DNA of 64,000 bases from Bostrychus sinensis (GCA_020698575.1 CM036246.1:1414501-1478500); one strand, 5' to 3'. Shown: positions 45,155 through 56,990, numbered from the stretch's first letter. Numbers and translations are program-made. The notes: generated by a model from the sequence alone, not told the origin.

Positions 45155-45738
45155 AGTCAGTTAGTGTGTGAATCTGTAACAACTGGAAAAGTCATGTAAT
45201 GTGTTCCCAGCTTTTGTTGAGGTTCCCTCTTTAGGTGAAGCATTTGTGTCAGCATCCACATTGCTGTGTGTAGGAATTCCAGTAGCACAGTTGTTCACAC
45301 AATTTTGTCCAAGAGCTTGTATTTTGGATTGGACAACAAACCTCTCCTCTGGAGTGAGAAATTTGAGTCTCCGGAATCGAGGATCAAGTGCAGTTGCTGG
45401 AGCTGTCATCTGTTACGGTGACATCTTTTGACCAGTGAGCACTGTTCTCCTCTAAGGCAGTAGCTTGGAAAGCCTTGCACAGCTGTTGCTTCTTATGCAG
45501 TTTGTGTGGATTTGAAAAACCCCCTGAGTAAAGGATGGCAGGATGGAAATTGTGACATAGCATTCTCCACTTATAAAACTGTGGCACATTCAAATGGCTG
45601 CAGAGTTTTTGTCACTTCCTCCAGCAAAGTCCAATGCACCTCTGAGGTTCAGGCATTGTTTTGCCCTTTGTATCACAGATGGATCCGAAAGAGTCGCAAG
45701 TCAATGGCCATCACTTTTTTAGAAGACGGGTTATCATA
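45155..45738 (-). pseudogene. hAT transposase fragment (ZBED-like)
   Basis: On the minus strand: KVMAIDLRLF, then LLEEVTKTLQPFECAT (about 45645-45600), ECYVTISILPSF in another frame (about 45568-45530), and at 45409-45161 ATALDPRFRRLKFLTPEERF. The LDPRF...LKFL segment is characteristic of the region before the dimerisation domain of hAT transposases and the ZBED proteins derived from them. The N-terminal BED finger and the catalytic residues are not seen, and the C-terminal dimerisation motif is missing. At least two frameshifts. It could be a source remnant for some hAT elements here, but no link is shown. Confidence 0.65.
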
Positions 45739-45740
45739 TA

Positions 45741-46640
45741 CAGTTGCAAGAAAAAATTTGTGAACCCTTTGGAATTACTTGGATTTCTGCATGATTTGGT
45801 CATAAAATGTGATCTGATCTTCATCCAAGTCATAACAATAGGCAAACACAGTCTGCTTAAGCTAATGCTGCAAAAAAAAAAAAAAAAAAAAAAAAAAGGT
45901 ATGTTTTCAGGTTTTTATTGAACATTTATGTAAACATTCACAATGCAGGATTGAAAAAGTAAGTGCACCTTTGGATTTAATAACTGGTTGATCCTCCTTT
46001 GGCAGCAATAACCTCAACCAAACGTTTTCTGTAGTGAAGATCAGACCTGCACAACACTCAGGAGAAATTTTTGACCATTTTCTCTTTACAAAACTGTTTA
46101 AGTTCAGCAATATTCTTGGGATGTCTGGTGTGAATCGCTCTTCTGAGGTCATGCCACAGCATCTCAATTGGATTGATGTCAGGACTCTGACTGGACCACT
46201 CCAGAAGGCATATTTTCTTCTGTTGAAGCCATTCTGTTCTTGATTTGCTTCTATGCTTTGGGTCGTTGTCCTGATGCATCGTCCATCCACTGTTGAGCTT
46301 CAGTTGGTGGACAAATGGTCTGAAGTTTTCCTGCAAGCTGTTTGGATAAACTTGGGAATTAATTTTGCTGTTTGTGATAGCAGTCCGTCCAGGCCCTGAG
46401 GCAGACAAGCAGCCCCGAACCATGATGCTCCCTCCACCATATTTCACAGTGGGAATGGGGGTTTGATATTGGTGTGCTGTGCCTTTTTTTTCCACACATA
46501 GTGTTGTGGGTTCCTTCCAAATAACTCAACTTTGGTTTCACCTGTCCACAGAATGTTTTGGCAGTAGTGCTGTGGAACATCCAGGTGTTCATTTGCAAAC
46601 TTCAGATGTGTAGCAATTTTTTTATTTTTTATTTTTTTTG
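45741..46640 (-). pseudogene. Tc1-like transposon with broken transposase (minus strand)
   Basis: The left terminal repeat CAGTTGCAAGAAAAAATTTG starts at 45741 beside a TA (45739-45740). The minus-strand transposase runs from about 46630 (KFANEHLDV) through a WTGETKVELFG segment at about 46550-46520, where the first catalytic Asp is replaced by Gly, then a 145-codon open stretch (46495-46058) with GGGSIMVRGCLSASGPG, the second Asp in HQDNDPKHRSK, and the Glu in SPDINPIEMLWHDL. The N-terminal DNA-binding half and the other terminal repeat are missing. An A26 run lies at 45872-45897. It sits against the hAT transposase fragment. Confidence 0.82.
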
Positions 46641-48060
46641 GACAGCTGTGGTTTCCTCCGTGGTGTCTACCTATGAAGTCTACTTAAAATTGCCTTCCCT
46701 GGCCAATAACTGACTATTAATTATGTGTACTGGGGAAAAAAAATTATAATTTACATGAACTGTGGACTCCATGGGGCCTAAGAAACATCAACCAATTGTT
46801 TGAGACGCGTGATCCTAAACCATTGGCCCACAGGCCTGTCGGTCACTGCACTTCAATGTTCTGTCGGTGTAGCAACAGCAGCAACAGCAGCGTTAGCTCG
46901 AGGAGGTAGCACAATGGCTAAGAAGAAATGTGAAACAAACACCTGCTGAAGGAAAACTGTTTTCTCCCTCTTTCTCCCAGCTGGACAGGTAAATAAACTT
47001 GTGGTTTTGTTGTAATATATTTTTCTTGAGCTTGTCAGACTTATGATATGAACTAGTGTTCTGTCACTGTGCATGCTAATGGCTGCTAATGCTATGAGCT
47101 GTAATGAGAGTATCAAGTGAGTTAGAAGTTACGTGTTTATTTTTTAATCTTGTACCTAAGGCTACTCTAATGTTATAAACAGAAAAGAAAGGGAGATTTT
47201 GTCTGTGAATTATTTTGCACGTATGACAGTGTTTTCATGTCTTCACCTCTAACACAGGCAATGGGGGAGACCTCCACCAGCCTCTGCTGTGTCTAGGAGT
47301 CCTCAGATTGGTGAGTGGAACTTTGATTTGTTTGCTAAATAACTGGAATTTAGTCTTTAAACTGTTGCTCAGATGAGCTAATGTAACTAACTATCCAGAC
47401 ACAAGTAGCATTACAGCAGAGCAGCAGTGCTGCCTCATACAGTGACAGGACACAGGCTGAGCAGGCTGCAGGAGTGTCCTGAGCTAAAGTTTTGAAACAT
47501 TTGTTACATCTGTTGTTGAGGTGGATTTTAATGTGTTAATTACAATTAATTACGTAAAAACGCGTTGAAAAAATAACGCATTCAATCGCACTTGTCAAAG
47601 GCAACACAGTTCCTTGTTTTCTTATTTAGCTTTAACTAAATTTGTTTAACTTAAATTTCATTTAAACTTGCTCTGCAAGTAGAGCATGGGGAGAACTACA
47701 AAATGTATTTTGAATTTTTTTTCTATGAGGGTTTTATGGCAGGGAAATGAGCAAAATTGTTTTATTGCCTTTTTGAGCTTTTCAGGCCATAAGAAGGCGA
47801 TTTGGTCTGTTTCCTATGAACTGCAGTGTAAAAGCCCGACTGTTTGGAAACACCAGCACGCCCTCTGCTGCACAAAAAGCAGAAGGCCATCATTTGCAAG
47901 TAAACAGGTCTTATTCCAGCACTCCAGCACACAGTAAAAATAGTTCTGTTTATATCAGCAGACATCGGCCAGATTTCGGCCGATAACCGATGATTTTCTA
48001 ATGTGATATATCGGCCGATAATATTGGCTGGCCGATATATTGGTCGGGCTCTACATGACA
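46641..48060. other. Repeat-rich segment, no recognised gene
   Basis: Contains GTGTTAATTACAATTAATTA with GAAAAAATAACGCATTCAAT at 47537-47590, the right part of a TAATTAA-rich hAT family, and at 47945-48055 ATCGGCCGATAA/GGCCGATATATTGG motifs ending GGGCTCT, the end of a further hAT-like family. Splice-like signals occur (TTTCTCCCAG at 46972-46981; ACACAG with GTGAGTGG at 47255-47318) but the pieces between are not coding. Confidence 0.45.
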
Positions 48061-48836
48061 ACAACTATAAAAATGCAAAAATGGTTTTATCTTGAAGCAA
48101 ATTAGAAATATGACAGAAAAACAGAAAACTTGAGCGTACAGAAGTATGTACACTGTACACAGTAGAATCTACTGATACCAGAACATCTATCTACTGAGTA
48201 GATAGATGTTCTGGTATCAGTACCATGTTGTTTTATGGTTTCTGGAGAATTTGGAGTATTACTGTTTATTATTTAACTGTTATCCTTTGTTTCTACATTG
48301 TTTCTCATCAGATGGTGTTCAGACAAGCTGTACCCCTGACCTGGCAGACCTCACCAATGTTCTCACATCATTATCTGAACTGCTCTAATTATTTATTTAT
48401 GTACAATATAAAATGAAACATACTCTACAATCTTGTGTAACTTATTTCTTGTTCTAATGACAAACATGAGAGGTACAAAACAGGTTGAACAATTATAATA
48501 CCACCTGTATATTATTTTACGATTTCCATAAATAACAAATCTCCAATCACACACAAATCTTTAGGATTATTGTCAAGATGTATAGCACAGATGTGAACTG
48601 TAATCTAGACAGTGTAACTAGAGTTCAGACACAAGCTGTATAATATTTAAAAATGTATTCTTTTTGTGCAACGCTACAAAAATATATTTTATATATAGTA
48701 TTTTAAACAGTTTTCAAATATTTTGGAAAGATTCTAGCTTAGAAACATACTATGCAGTTGTCAAGACTGATGTACAGTCATTGTTGTCCATTCACACACA
48801 AGCTTAAAGCAAGAGGGGGGTCAGGAGTGAGGTAGG
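48061..48836. other. No recognised gene
   Basis: AT-rich. A 21-bp inverted repeat sits at about 48170-48222 (ATACCAGAACATCTATCTAC and its complement separated by about 10 bases), a strong hairpin of unknown role. Confidence 0.5.
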
Positions 48837-49031
48837 TTCACAGGTGAGGCAGCGCGGCAGTAGGCTCACAGGTGAGGCAGCGCGGCAGTAGGCTCACAGG
48901 TGAGGCAGCGCGGCAGCAGGCTCACAGGTGAGGCAGCGCGGCAGTAGGACCACAGGTGAGGCAGCGCGGCAGTAGGCTCACAGGTGAGGCAGCGCGGCAG
49001 TAGGACCACAGGTGAGGCAGCGCGGCAGTAA
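48837..49031. repeat. 28-bp minisatellite, seven units
   Basis: Unit CACAGGTGAGGCAGCGCGGC plus AGTAGGCT. Units alternate between GGCTCACAGG and GGACCACAGG in the second half. Each unit contains GGTGAG, a splice-donor-like hexamer. Confidence 0.95.
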
Positions 49032-49966
49032 GTCAAGATTCAGCCTCTGTATCATGGCCTGTAAAAAAACAAGAACACAGACGGCCTCAGTAAGCAGCCC
49101 TGTGTCATATACAGCATATATTTATCATAAAAAGGCCAGTATAGCCTACACCAGGACCCCGCAACCTGGACCTCCAGAGAATTTGATCCGGATCCCAAAG
49201 CAATTTTCATAATGCTCACATATTTCAAAATAGCTAAGTATTACCACATTTTGTTTTTGAACAGGCGCGACTTAGACACGAGGGGTCCTTGTGGGTTACT
49301 GTAGTTACAGAGTACAGTGATCTGACTGAGATAGCGGCAGATTTAAATGAACTAGAAAGAGATGAAAACTGCTAAATTAAAAGTGAACTCCAGTGCAGAT
49401 TTACACCGCGAGTGTATGGAGAGGCAGCCTGCTTTTAGCTGAACAGCTCTGTCAATGTCCCGACTTTAGAGCCTCCTCACACTGGGCTGAAGTTATCAAC
49501 AAGCCAGGACTATGGACTATAACAGTTATCAAGTATGGACTGTTTCTTTTATGTCAGGGTTAAAAGAATCTGCATGAAGACATCTATGTTGTGGAAATGT
49601 TTATCTGTCCTGGCACTACTTCTCTAGCTTTTGTTTTTTTGCATCTAATATGTTAGCTTCAGCAGGCTACAGCCCACAAACACTGTTCTCTGAATTAATT
49701 TGGACTTACACCTGCCTGATCACTCTCAGTCCTTTCAGTCAGAAGATTGTAGACCCATGTTATGTCCTGTATGAGAGTCGTGTGGACTGTGTCCTCTGTC
49801 TCTGGGTGAGCTGGTGTTTGCTCAGGTCTACTGCCCCTCACCTCTCTGACCAGACGCCTGTTTATGACTTGGTTAGTTGTGACTCTAACACAGGAAAAAA
49901 CTGTGTGAACCAAGGCTCATAAACCGAGGGCAGCATATTTAAAACGAACAAAGCTTAGCATAGAGA
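49032..49966. other. No recognised gene
   Basis: Open stretches up to 90 codons on the plus strand (49650-49922) without recognised domains. Confidence 0.4.
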
Positions 49967-50040
49967 TAGGGCTGGGCGATATGGCTTAAAAATTAAATCT
50001 AATTTTTTACCCATATTTTTTAGAAATATGGGCACAATTT
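49967..50040 (+). mobile_element. hAT-like end TAGGGCTGGGCGATATGG
   Basis: TAGGGCTGGGCGATATGGCT followed by AAATTAAATCTAATTTTTTA matches a widespread fish hAT terminal repeat. The right partner was not found. Confidence 0.5.
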
Positions 50041-50925
50041 ATGGTTTTACTATAGCCAAGATTCTGAATGTCTGAACCTATGTTTAATGTTATTATGATA
50101 ATCCAGCTCATATATTGTAAGAAATGCATCGCGTGTGACCACGGTAGGCAGCATTGCTTATACGCCTAAGTGGATCGTAATATTTCCGTGAGCTGTTTAT
50201 AATTAAATGTCCACCAATATGAGGTAAATTTTCATCAAACAAAAACTGATTTGAAGCTCAAAAAGAGAGTGGTATGTCTTTTGAACTGAAAACAGTTTTC
50301 AGTGTCCTGCATTACTGCACGGGGCATTCATTTAGCGCTCCACACCTATTACCTAATCCAGGGGGGCCGAGACCACATGACTACGGGACCATACCCCTGA
50401 GTTTGCTCTTCTAATCAGTGTGCAATAAGTGGTCAAGTGTGCGGAACGCGGTGATAGCGAAACGAGGAGGGGCACGCTGATGTGAGGCAAGGTAGGATGT
50501 TCTTCTAAAATATGAGTTAGATGAAGGAGGGAGAGCTTACAGGGCACTGTGAGAAGTGGAGGAGATGCAGCACTGGGGACAAATGACACGCTGCGCCCCA
50601 ATGGCCAAAAGCACTGTTGGTAAACACCGAACACTTTGAGAAGCCCTGGTACACGGTGAAATTTTAGAAGTGCTGACAGCACTGGCCGTAATAAAGTGCA
50701 TTTATAATGCACATTATTGGGATTCAAACCAGTAATATATTGTCCATCCTTTATTAGTAGCCTAATGCTCATTGGTCTGGTTGGTTGGGCCCTGGTGAGG
50801 AAGCAAGGGCCCCTGGGCCAGTGCCCGGTTGGCCCATTGGATAATCTGGCCTTGCCTATAAGCCTCAAGTACTAACTCTTATGCTTTCAGAACAGCAGAT
50901 TTTACAACAGAGTATTTAGCACAGT
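50041..50925. other. No recognised gene; long open frame is probably chance
   Basis: A 171-codon minus-strand open frame (50868-50353) has no domain and a Pro/Leu/Ser-rich composition. Text near 50760-50855 (CCAATGGGCCAACCGGGCAC on the minus strand; GGGCCC blocks) looks like a dispersed repeat. Confidence 0.4.
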
Positions 50926-50934
50926 CAGCACTAC

Positions 50935-51558
50935 TCAACGCGAAAAGGCTTGTTGCGCTTTACCTGTCAAAACACACTGTAACATTAACATGCGTGTTGA
51001 ATCAGACCAACCACAATTCTCTGCCAGATGCTCAAACAAAGAGAAAAATATCTCTGGGTTCTTCTCACTGAACCTAGGAACTAACCTTAAGTCAATCAAA
51101 TCATCTGGTGTAGCTCCAACCTGCAGGGGGTGCTCAACTCTAACTGCATCACCGTCAAACTTGCTTTCTCTGATCAGCTCAAGTTTTTGTCTCTCCACAT
51201 CTAATTTAGTTCATTCCAAATCCTGCCTAATTTTTTCAATAGTCTCCTCTTTCTCCCTCTCAATATTTAAACGTATCAAAAGCAATTCTTTCTTCTGCTC
51301 AAATGACAAACCAGTGGCACTCACCATAGGAGGCAAAGATGAGTCCACACTGACACAAGGCTGAACATCACCAGGCTTCAAAACACCAATCTCAAACAAC
51401 TTAGCTTTAAAATTAGATTTAACATGCTATTTAAGTTTCTTAGTGGCTCCTACATCAACTTTAAAATGCTCTGCAATCACAGTTAACTACGTCTTAGAAC
51501 AAATATCCAAGCCAGTTTCATATCGCGACTCAATGAAATCCTCAACAACTTCATCCAT
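50935..51558 (-). pseudogene. Ty3/Gypsy gag fragment (fourth element, minus strand)
   Basis: The likely start is the ATG at 51558 (MDEVVEDFIESRYETGLD). An N-terminal helical region follows, with stops near 51491 and 51430; then LFEIGVLKPGDV (about 51403-51365), a Glu/Lys-rich coiled-coil (KEETIEKIRQDLE, LDVERQKLELIRESKF, with a stop between them) and the start of the capsid: VPRFSEKNPEIFFSLFE and GWSDSTRMLMLQCVLTGKAQ, ending at 50935. This N-terminal, coiled-coil and capsid order is that of a common fish Gypsy gag; the FFSLFE and LQCVLTGKA motifs mark the capsid. The rest of gag and pol is missing. Confidence 0.75.
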
Positions 51559-52275
51559 GGTAAACACACTCAGAAGTAGAAACTATAGAAGCTTTAGCAG
51601 CAACTTACCAATGCGCACACACAAAAGGCAGGTGTATCCCACTAACTACCTAACCAAGAAGCTTACTTACTCAGCCCTAGTCTTCGTGAGGTATAGCGGT
51701 GGGTTTTTACACATTTAAAGACCATTGGCATGGTAAAAGCGACCAGCACGCTGGCAACTCCCTGAAGCCACGGAATGCTCCCAAGCTGAAGTAGGGAAAG
51801 GGGAAAAAGGAAGTTCTAACCGCCGTACCTCCACACTAAAACACATAACGGTAGTAAATCCCCTGTTGGGAAATGCTGCTAAACCTACAAGGGATCATCC
51901 AACCAAAAACTCACGTGCACATTAGCAGAGTGAAACTTACCTTCTTATTTATCCACAACAGCTACTGCCGACAAATCCATGGACACAAAGCACTCCTACA
52001 TCAGCGCAACCCGCAAACTGTACAAACTAAACCAAAATTTTGGCCCATCTACCCAGAGTGCAGCAACAACCATATAGGGACAATGACATCATGGGACTAC
52101 CCCACTAAATGCCAATTACATGCATGGAAAACTCAATTCAAAGGCCCAAAGCCGCAGCAAACAACAAGAGCTATCCAATGCACACAAGCGCTCACAAACA
52201 ATACCAGAACAGAAAGGAACACAGTAAATACAAACTTAAGGAAACTAAACTGCAACTAAACGCAGAAAAAACTAA
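51559..52275 (-). other. Leader between primer site and gag of the fourth Gypsy
   Basis: About 700 bp of non-coding sequence between the gag ATG and the primer-binding site, a normal leader position. The plus-strand open frame 51873-52259 is Thr/Asn/Gln-rich and is not believed to be a gene. Confidence 0.5.
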
Positions 52276-52288
52276 GGACAAGCCCCCA
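52276..52288 (-). other. Primer-binding site, tRNA-Pro-like
   Basis: TGGGGGCTTGTCC on the minus strand, three bases after the CA end of the LTR. It matches the tRNA-Pro primer site used by many gammaretroviruses and some LTR elements, with one difference in the first 13 bases. Confidence 0.6.
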
Positions 52289-52291
52289 ATT

Positions 52292-52550
52292 TGTTATGAC
52301 CAGCTCTGAGCCATAACAAAAGAGGGGAGACCAAACCAAAGTTTAAAGTGCTCAAATAAAAATTTACTAAATATAAATTATAATATTAACAAAAACTACA
52401 ATGAGGTGTGAGTGTCAGTATCAGTAGTGTCATGTGTCGTGAGCTTGGATGTGTTGTGTGTGTGTGTATGCGAAAGTGTTGAAATGTGAAATAAAAAGAC
52501 AATCTCAAATGTGCATGACGAATGGCGAGGCGGCTCAGGGCCTTTTGGGT
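52292..52550 (-). repeat. LTR of the fourth Gypsy element (outer edge uncertain)
   Basis: The minus-strand end GAGCTGGTCATAACA closes the LTR at 52292. The sequence is AT-rich with a TG microsatellite at about 52446-52468 and TTTTATTTCAC-like text. The outer end lies near the border with a Tc1 remnant at about 52550. The partner LTR is not in view. Confidence 0.45.
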
Positions 52551-52554
52551 CTAT

Positions 52555-53040
52555 GTGTGTGATTTTATACACCTTTGGCCATGTAAGTGATTGGAACACC
52601 TGAATTCAGTTATTCGGGTTGGTGAGCAAATACTTTTGGAAATATAGTTTATATGCAGCTGAGCCATGTGCTTTAACAGTCCTTGTACAGTATACAATAT
52701 TATTTTCTTTTAATTTTGATGTGGTGATAGCCCAGGTTGCATTTATAGCAGCCTTAAGCTTATCTGTGTTACTGGGTCTGGTGTTTCTCATCTTCCACTG
52801 GACAATAGTCCATAGATTGTACATGACATTCAGGTCCAGTGAGATTGCTGGCCAGTTAAACACAATAATGCTGGTTTAACCAGCACTTGGTACTTAAGGC
52901 AGTGTATAGTACTCTGGGAGCAGCCAGCTTCTTTAGCTTTTGTGGTTTACTCTCCTTGTGGTGGGGTTCAATGACTAGACACCTGTCCGAAGCTCTCTCC
53001 TTGATTATGTAAGCCACTGAATCAGTGCAAATGTTTTTAG
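52555..53040 (-). pseudogene. Tc1-like transposon remnant (minus strand)
   Basis: The left part (52565-52645) has GTGATTGGAACACCTGAATT and GGTGAGCAAATACTTTTGG, known as the subterminal text of a fish Tc1 family. The minus-strand frame 52863-52606 reads WPAISLDLNVMYNLW, which aligns with the WPAQSPDLNPIE.LW block of Tc1 transposases but with Tyr-Asn where the catalytic Glu should be. Upstream sequence (53040-52870) is scrambled. A hAT element inserted at 53041. Moderately confident. Confidence 0.5.
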
Positions 53041-53936
53041 TAGGGCTGGGCATGTTATTGCGTTAACGCATTAATTAATTAACATCGATAATTATTTTAA
53101 CGTGCGTTAATGCTAGTTATAGGTCAGTCACAAAAGAGCTAGTTCGCAGAGCCGGCTCCTGTCAGCAGCCATGTGTTTGAATGTCTCTCTTTCTCTCTCT
53201 CTGTGCAAAGTGCAGCTGTGACACCAGGGAGGGGGCAGGGATGTGTTCAGTGGCATGCAGGACAGAGGAGAGAAGAGTACAGAGACCCAATGGTCTTGAT
53301 AGAGTGGACTTTTAGCTTCCTTAAAGTGTTTTTTCATATAGATTGGCCCAGGTCTCGCTGAGATATAAACCACTAAAGTCTTACAGGCGTTAATAATGTT
53401 AAATAAAGCCTGTTAAATATACTTGCGGCTAATTAATGCTATCAGCGACAACACAGTGTTTTCAGATCAATGATGTTTTACTTGAAAAATTAGCAAATAT
53501 GAGTTATTTACTTCCCATAACTTTTTTGATAGTCATATAAGGGAGAAATAAGTTAGCAGCAGCAGCAGGGGGACAGCAGGAGAGGCAGGAGAGGAGACTT
53601 TTGAATAAAAAAAATAAGTCCAGCTCTTCAAAGGTAAAAAAAAAAAAAAAAAAAAAGGTGAAAATATAGGCCTAGCTGTATCTGCTGTAGGGCCCTGTGT
53701 CTGCAAAATAATGATTTTTTAAATATTATTATTTGGGTGTCAAGTGTGTTTAAAATGGTGCTATATAAACTATAGGCAAGCCAGTCAAAACTGCACATAT
53801 TGGCTGAAATTTTAAAAGCTACAAGTTATCAAATAAAGAGCCATTTAGGAGCTGGAAGAGCCCGAATACATTATTGATAGAATTTTACATTTTACATTTA
53901 ATTGCGATTAAAAAATGTTATCATTGCCCAGCACTA
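53041..53936. mobile_element. 896-bp non-autonomous hAT element
   Basis: Left end TAGGGCTGGGCATGTTATTG; complemented right end TAGTGCTGGGCAATGATAAC. The 8-bp duplication gtttttag flanks it (53033-53040 and 53937-53944). Subterminal regions are rich in TTAA/AACGC and GCGATTAA motifs (GCGTTAACGCATTAATTAAT). An A run of about 20 lies at 53637-53656. Non-coding. Confidence 0.92.
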
Positions 53937-53944
53937 GTTTTTAG

Positions 53945-56900
53945 TTAATTACTTTGTTACCTAGTGTGACACTCTATATTTACCTTTTTCACAGTGCTAA
54001 ATTTTGGTTGTCATTACCTTAGTACTGAATCTACATAATAAAGTTTCAATTTTTAATTGAACTAATTTTACACAGTATTCAAATTTTTTGAGCTGCATGT
54101 TAGGCAGCTGTGCTGATTTTGTTTGTTGTGTTCTTTTTCTTTTTGTTATTGTATTATTATATTTGTTGAAAAATAAAGGTTTTATATTATTTATTTTAAA
54201 ATGATAAGTATTTAAATATGTAATCAAAGCATTTTTGAATGGTAAAATATGCCGTCAGTTCTATACTTGCTGAACTCTAGTTTATGCGTTCTTAAATGAG
54301 TGTCTCATTAAGTATACAGGAGCCAGTTCAACTGGGTCATTTGGAACAGCAACACATTGGCCATTTATGACCAGTTAATCCTTCTGTCTCTGCTCCGGGA
54401 TGTTTTGAGCAGCTCCACTTGCTCTGAGCACAATCCACTTTGACAGCTGTTACTATTTCTTTCTTCGCACTTTTCTCAAATTCACACTGAAGCTGACAAT
54501 CACTGGGCCATGAAGGGAGCGCAATATGGCTGTCTTCCTTACTAAGTGGCACACATGAATCAGCCTGGCACACAGCCATTCACTGTACAAAAGCACCAAC
54601 TGTGTGACATCACTATTGCACCTAACAGTGTAACGGTCCTTGAGATGTGCTTTTCACACTTAATTTAGGCCATCTTGGTCAGTGAGAACCATGGGTGTAT
54701 GATTTTGAACTCTTAATTTACACTAAGGCATATTCATGATGGTATTGCTGTGGGCTCTGAGAGATTGGATTAGTATAAACTAATGACCATGACTATTTTT
54801 ATGCTGATCAGTGATTAAGAAACAAAAGTGAATGTTTAGATTGACAAAGTTAGTGTGTTTGCTGCTCAAATTCTGTGTTAACAACTTCAGTAAACTTCTA
54901 TTTCTGATGATAATGTCATCAATGTCATACTCAACACATATGCGCTACATCATAACCTGCGCAATCCTTAGGTTTGTGATCATTTTATTGTAGTTGTTCT
55001 GCACTGCTCTCTGTGGCTCACAAAATACACTGTCATCTGTTGTGCCGTCCTTAATTTTATTAAAAGTAAATTAGGGCTGAATGATAAATTGAATCTAAAT
55101 CTCGATTTGATTTGACATGGTTAGGAAACCGTAAAGGCTGATTATTTAGGCTTTGTAATGTCCTCATCAAGGCTGTCTCCTTATGTGCCTGTGCTTGTGT
55201 AACAGGACACTACATTTTTTACTTGTGAAATCACAGTAAATTTATAGCTACTAATTGCTGTACTTTCACAGTAAATTAACTTAAAATATTAGGCCTTAAA
55301 ATATTTCACAGTAATATATTGTGAAATATTCACAGTAAGTTACTGATTGTACAACTTGTTACTAGGACATAAGTATTTGAAATTTAACAATTTGACTTTA
55401 ACAAAAAGACTGCAACCATTGTACATCATTAATGATCAACTTTTCAATGACAATTCAGTTTCCAAAAGACTTCCTTACACACAACTCTATCCTAATTTTA
55501 AATAAACTTAATCTTTGAACATTATAGGTTAGGCAACACAAAATACACAAAAAGTTTTGTCAAAATGCATACTTCAGAAAAGCTTATTATTTCTGCCATG
55601 ATAACTGAAAAATACATGACTAGTCAGTCAGTCATGACTGATAGACTGAAAATTAAATAATGTAAACTCCTCCTGGGCCAGGTTGTTTTGAAATTTGGGA
55701 TAAATGGAAAACTGTTCTTTGGTCAGATCAATCATAAGTGAAATGAAGTCTGCTTGGCCCAGCAAAGGTGATAGTTCCATGAGGTATTGGTTCCATCAAA
55801 TTGGAAATAAAAAAGATTTCAAAAATCTATAATTTTGTCTATGAAATGCATCTTCAAATCAATGTTTTTACTTACTATTTTTCCAGTGTTTTAATTTTTT
55901 GAAACTGAGTTTGTAATGATTGGAGGCAAAGGGGCGTAAGTGCCATTTTGGGCGAATATGAGTATAATATATCAAACGAAAGCTCTCAGTGAGATCTTTT
56001 CAACAGCAAAAGAACAGAATTTAAAGTACATATGACAGGTTGAACTACCCATTTCACCAAAGCATAGGTACAATCTTAGTATTTATTATTTTGGTTAAAA
56101 TTCATATTTAATAACCTCTAGTTTGGAGTTAGGAGATGTTTTTGTAGGAAATTTTAGTTCTGCGTTGAGACCGACAGTGAGCTGAGACGTCGCAAGAGGT
56201 AAACATGCTACTACTGTACAGTTATACTGTAGGGAGCATGGATGAGATAAACTGAAAAATCTCTTTCCACAAACAAAATATGGACCACAACCAGGTCATT
56301 TTGAGTCTGTCTGACCTGAGAGAGACCAAGAGCAGCCAATATAATAAGAAACGTTGGGCACAGGAGAGAAATGGCGCTTTGGGTCAGAATGACTGAGGGG
56401 AGCACAGAAGTCCCAGTGAGTTTTGCTAAAGCTAATGTGTTCAGTCAAAGTAATTAATGGTAATCACTAAATCGAAACAAATAAGGAAATTGCCTGTTTC
56501 GATTAGTATTCAATCAGTGTGTGGTTTTTTTAGTTTAATCATTATTAGCCGAAGCTGCTCATGGTAGCCATAACAGGCAACTGTGGCTGTGTGCCCCAGG
56601 AATAAACTGACATGGACTCCACTCCTCATTCATTCTTCTGTCTGCCGTATTCAGCGCACTTTTGAACAGAACAGAAACTTAGCTTTTAGGAGAAGAGCAT
56701 GTCCGAAGCTTGTAACTCTCATGCTAAGATTATTCCAGAGTTTAAACCACTGGCGCCGCCACAGCGTCACAGTCCGCCTCCCTCCCCACCGCTCAGCCCC
56801 AGTCAACTTGGAGCCGGGGCGGGGATCATAACTGAATTCGTCATGGACCATTGACAAAATCAACCTCCTGACGATTTGGTTAGGCGGTTGATATTAAGTG

Positions 56901-56990
56901 GAGCAGATGAAGTGCGCTGAATGTGGCGTGAAGTACACAGGGGAAGAACAACGACAACAGTGCAGGAGACCGATATGAAGGTAAATATAA
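53945..56990. other. No recognised gene
   Basis: Mostly AT-rich. Open stretches up to 82 codons without known domains (for instance minus strand 54579-54337). A hAT-like start TTAGGGCTGAATGATAAATT lies at about 55072. CpG-rich short stretch at 56745-56825. At 56975-56988 the 14-mer ATGAAGGTAAATAT (read on either strand) also occurs inverted at 60446-60459. Confidence 0.4.

Noticed and set aside
46960..47320. Small exons between TTTCTCCCAG, GTAAAT and GTGAGT signals
   Set aside because: The pieces are 8 to about 55 bases, contain stops and lie in repeat-rich DNA.
48837..49031. CRISPR-like array
   Set aside because: Units are head-to-tail with no unique spacers, in a eukaryotic setting; it is a minisatellite.
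50353..50868. 171-codon minus-strand ORF
   Set aside because: No domain and it overlaps repeat-like GGGCCC text; composition is typical of chance frames.
51873..52259. 128-codon plus-strand ORF
   Set aside because: It overlaps the leader of a minus-strand Gypsy element and is Thr/Gln/Asn-rich without a domain.
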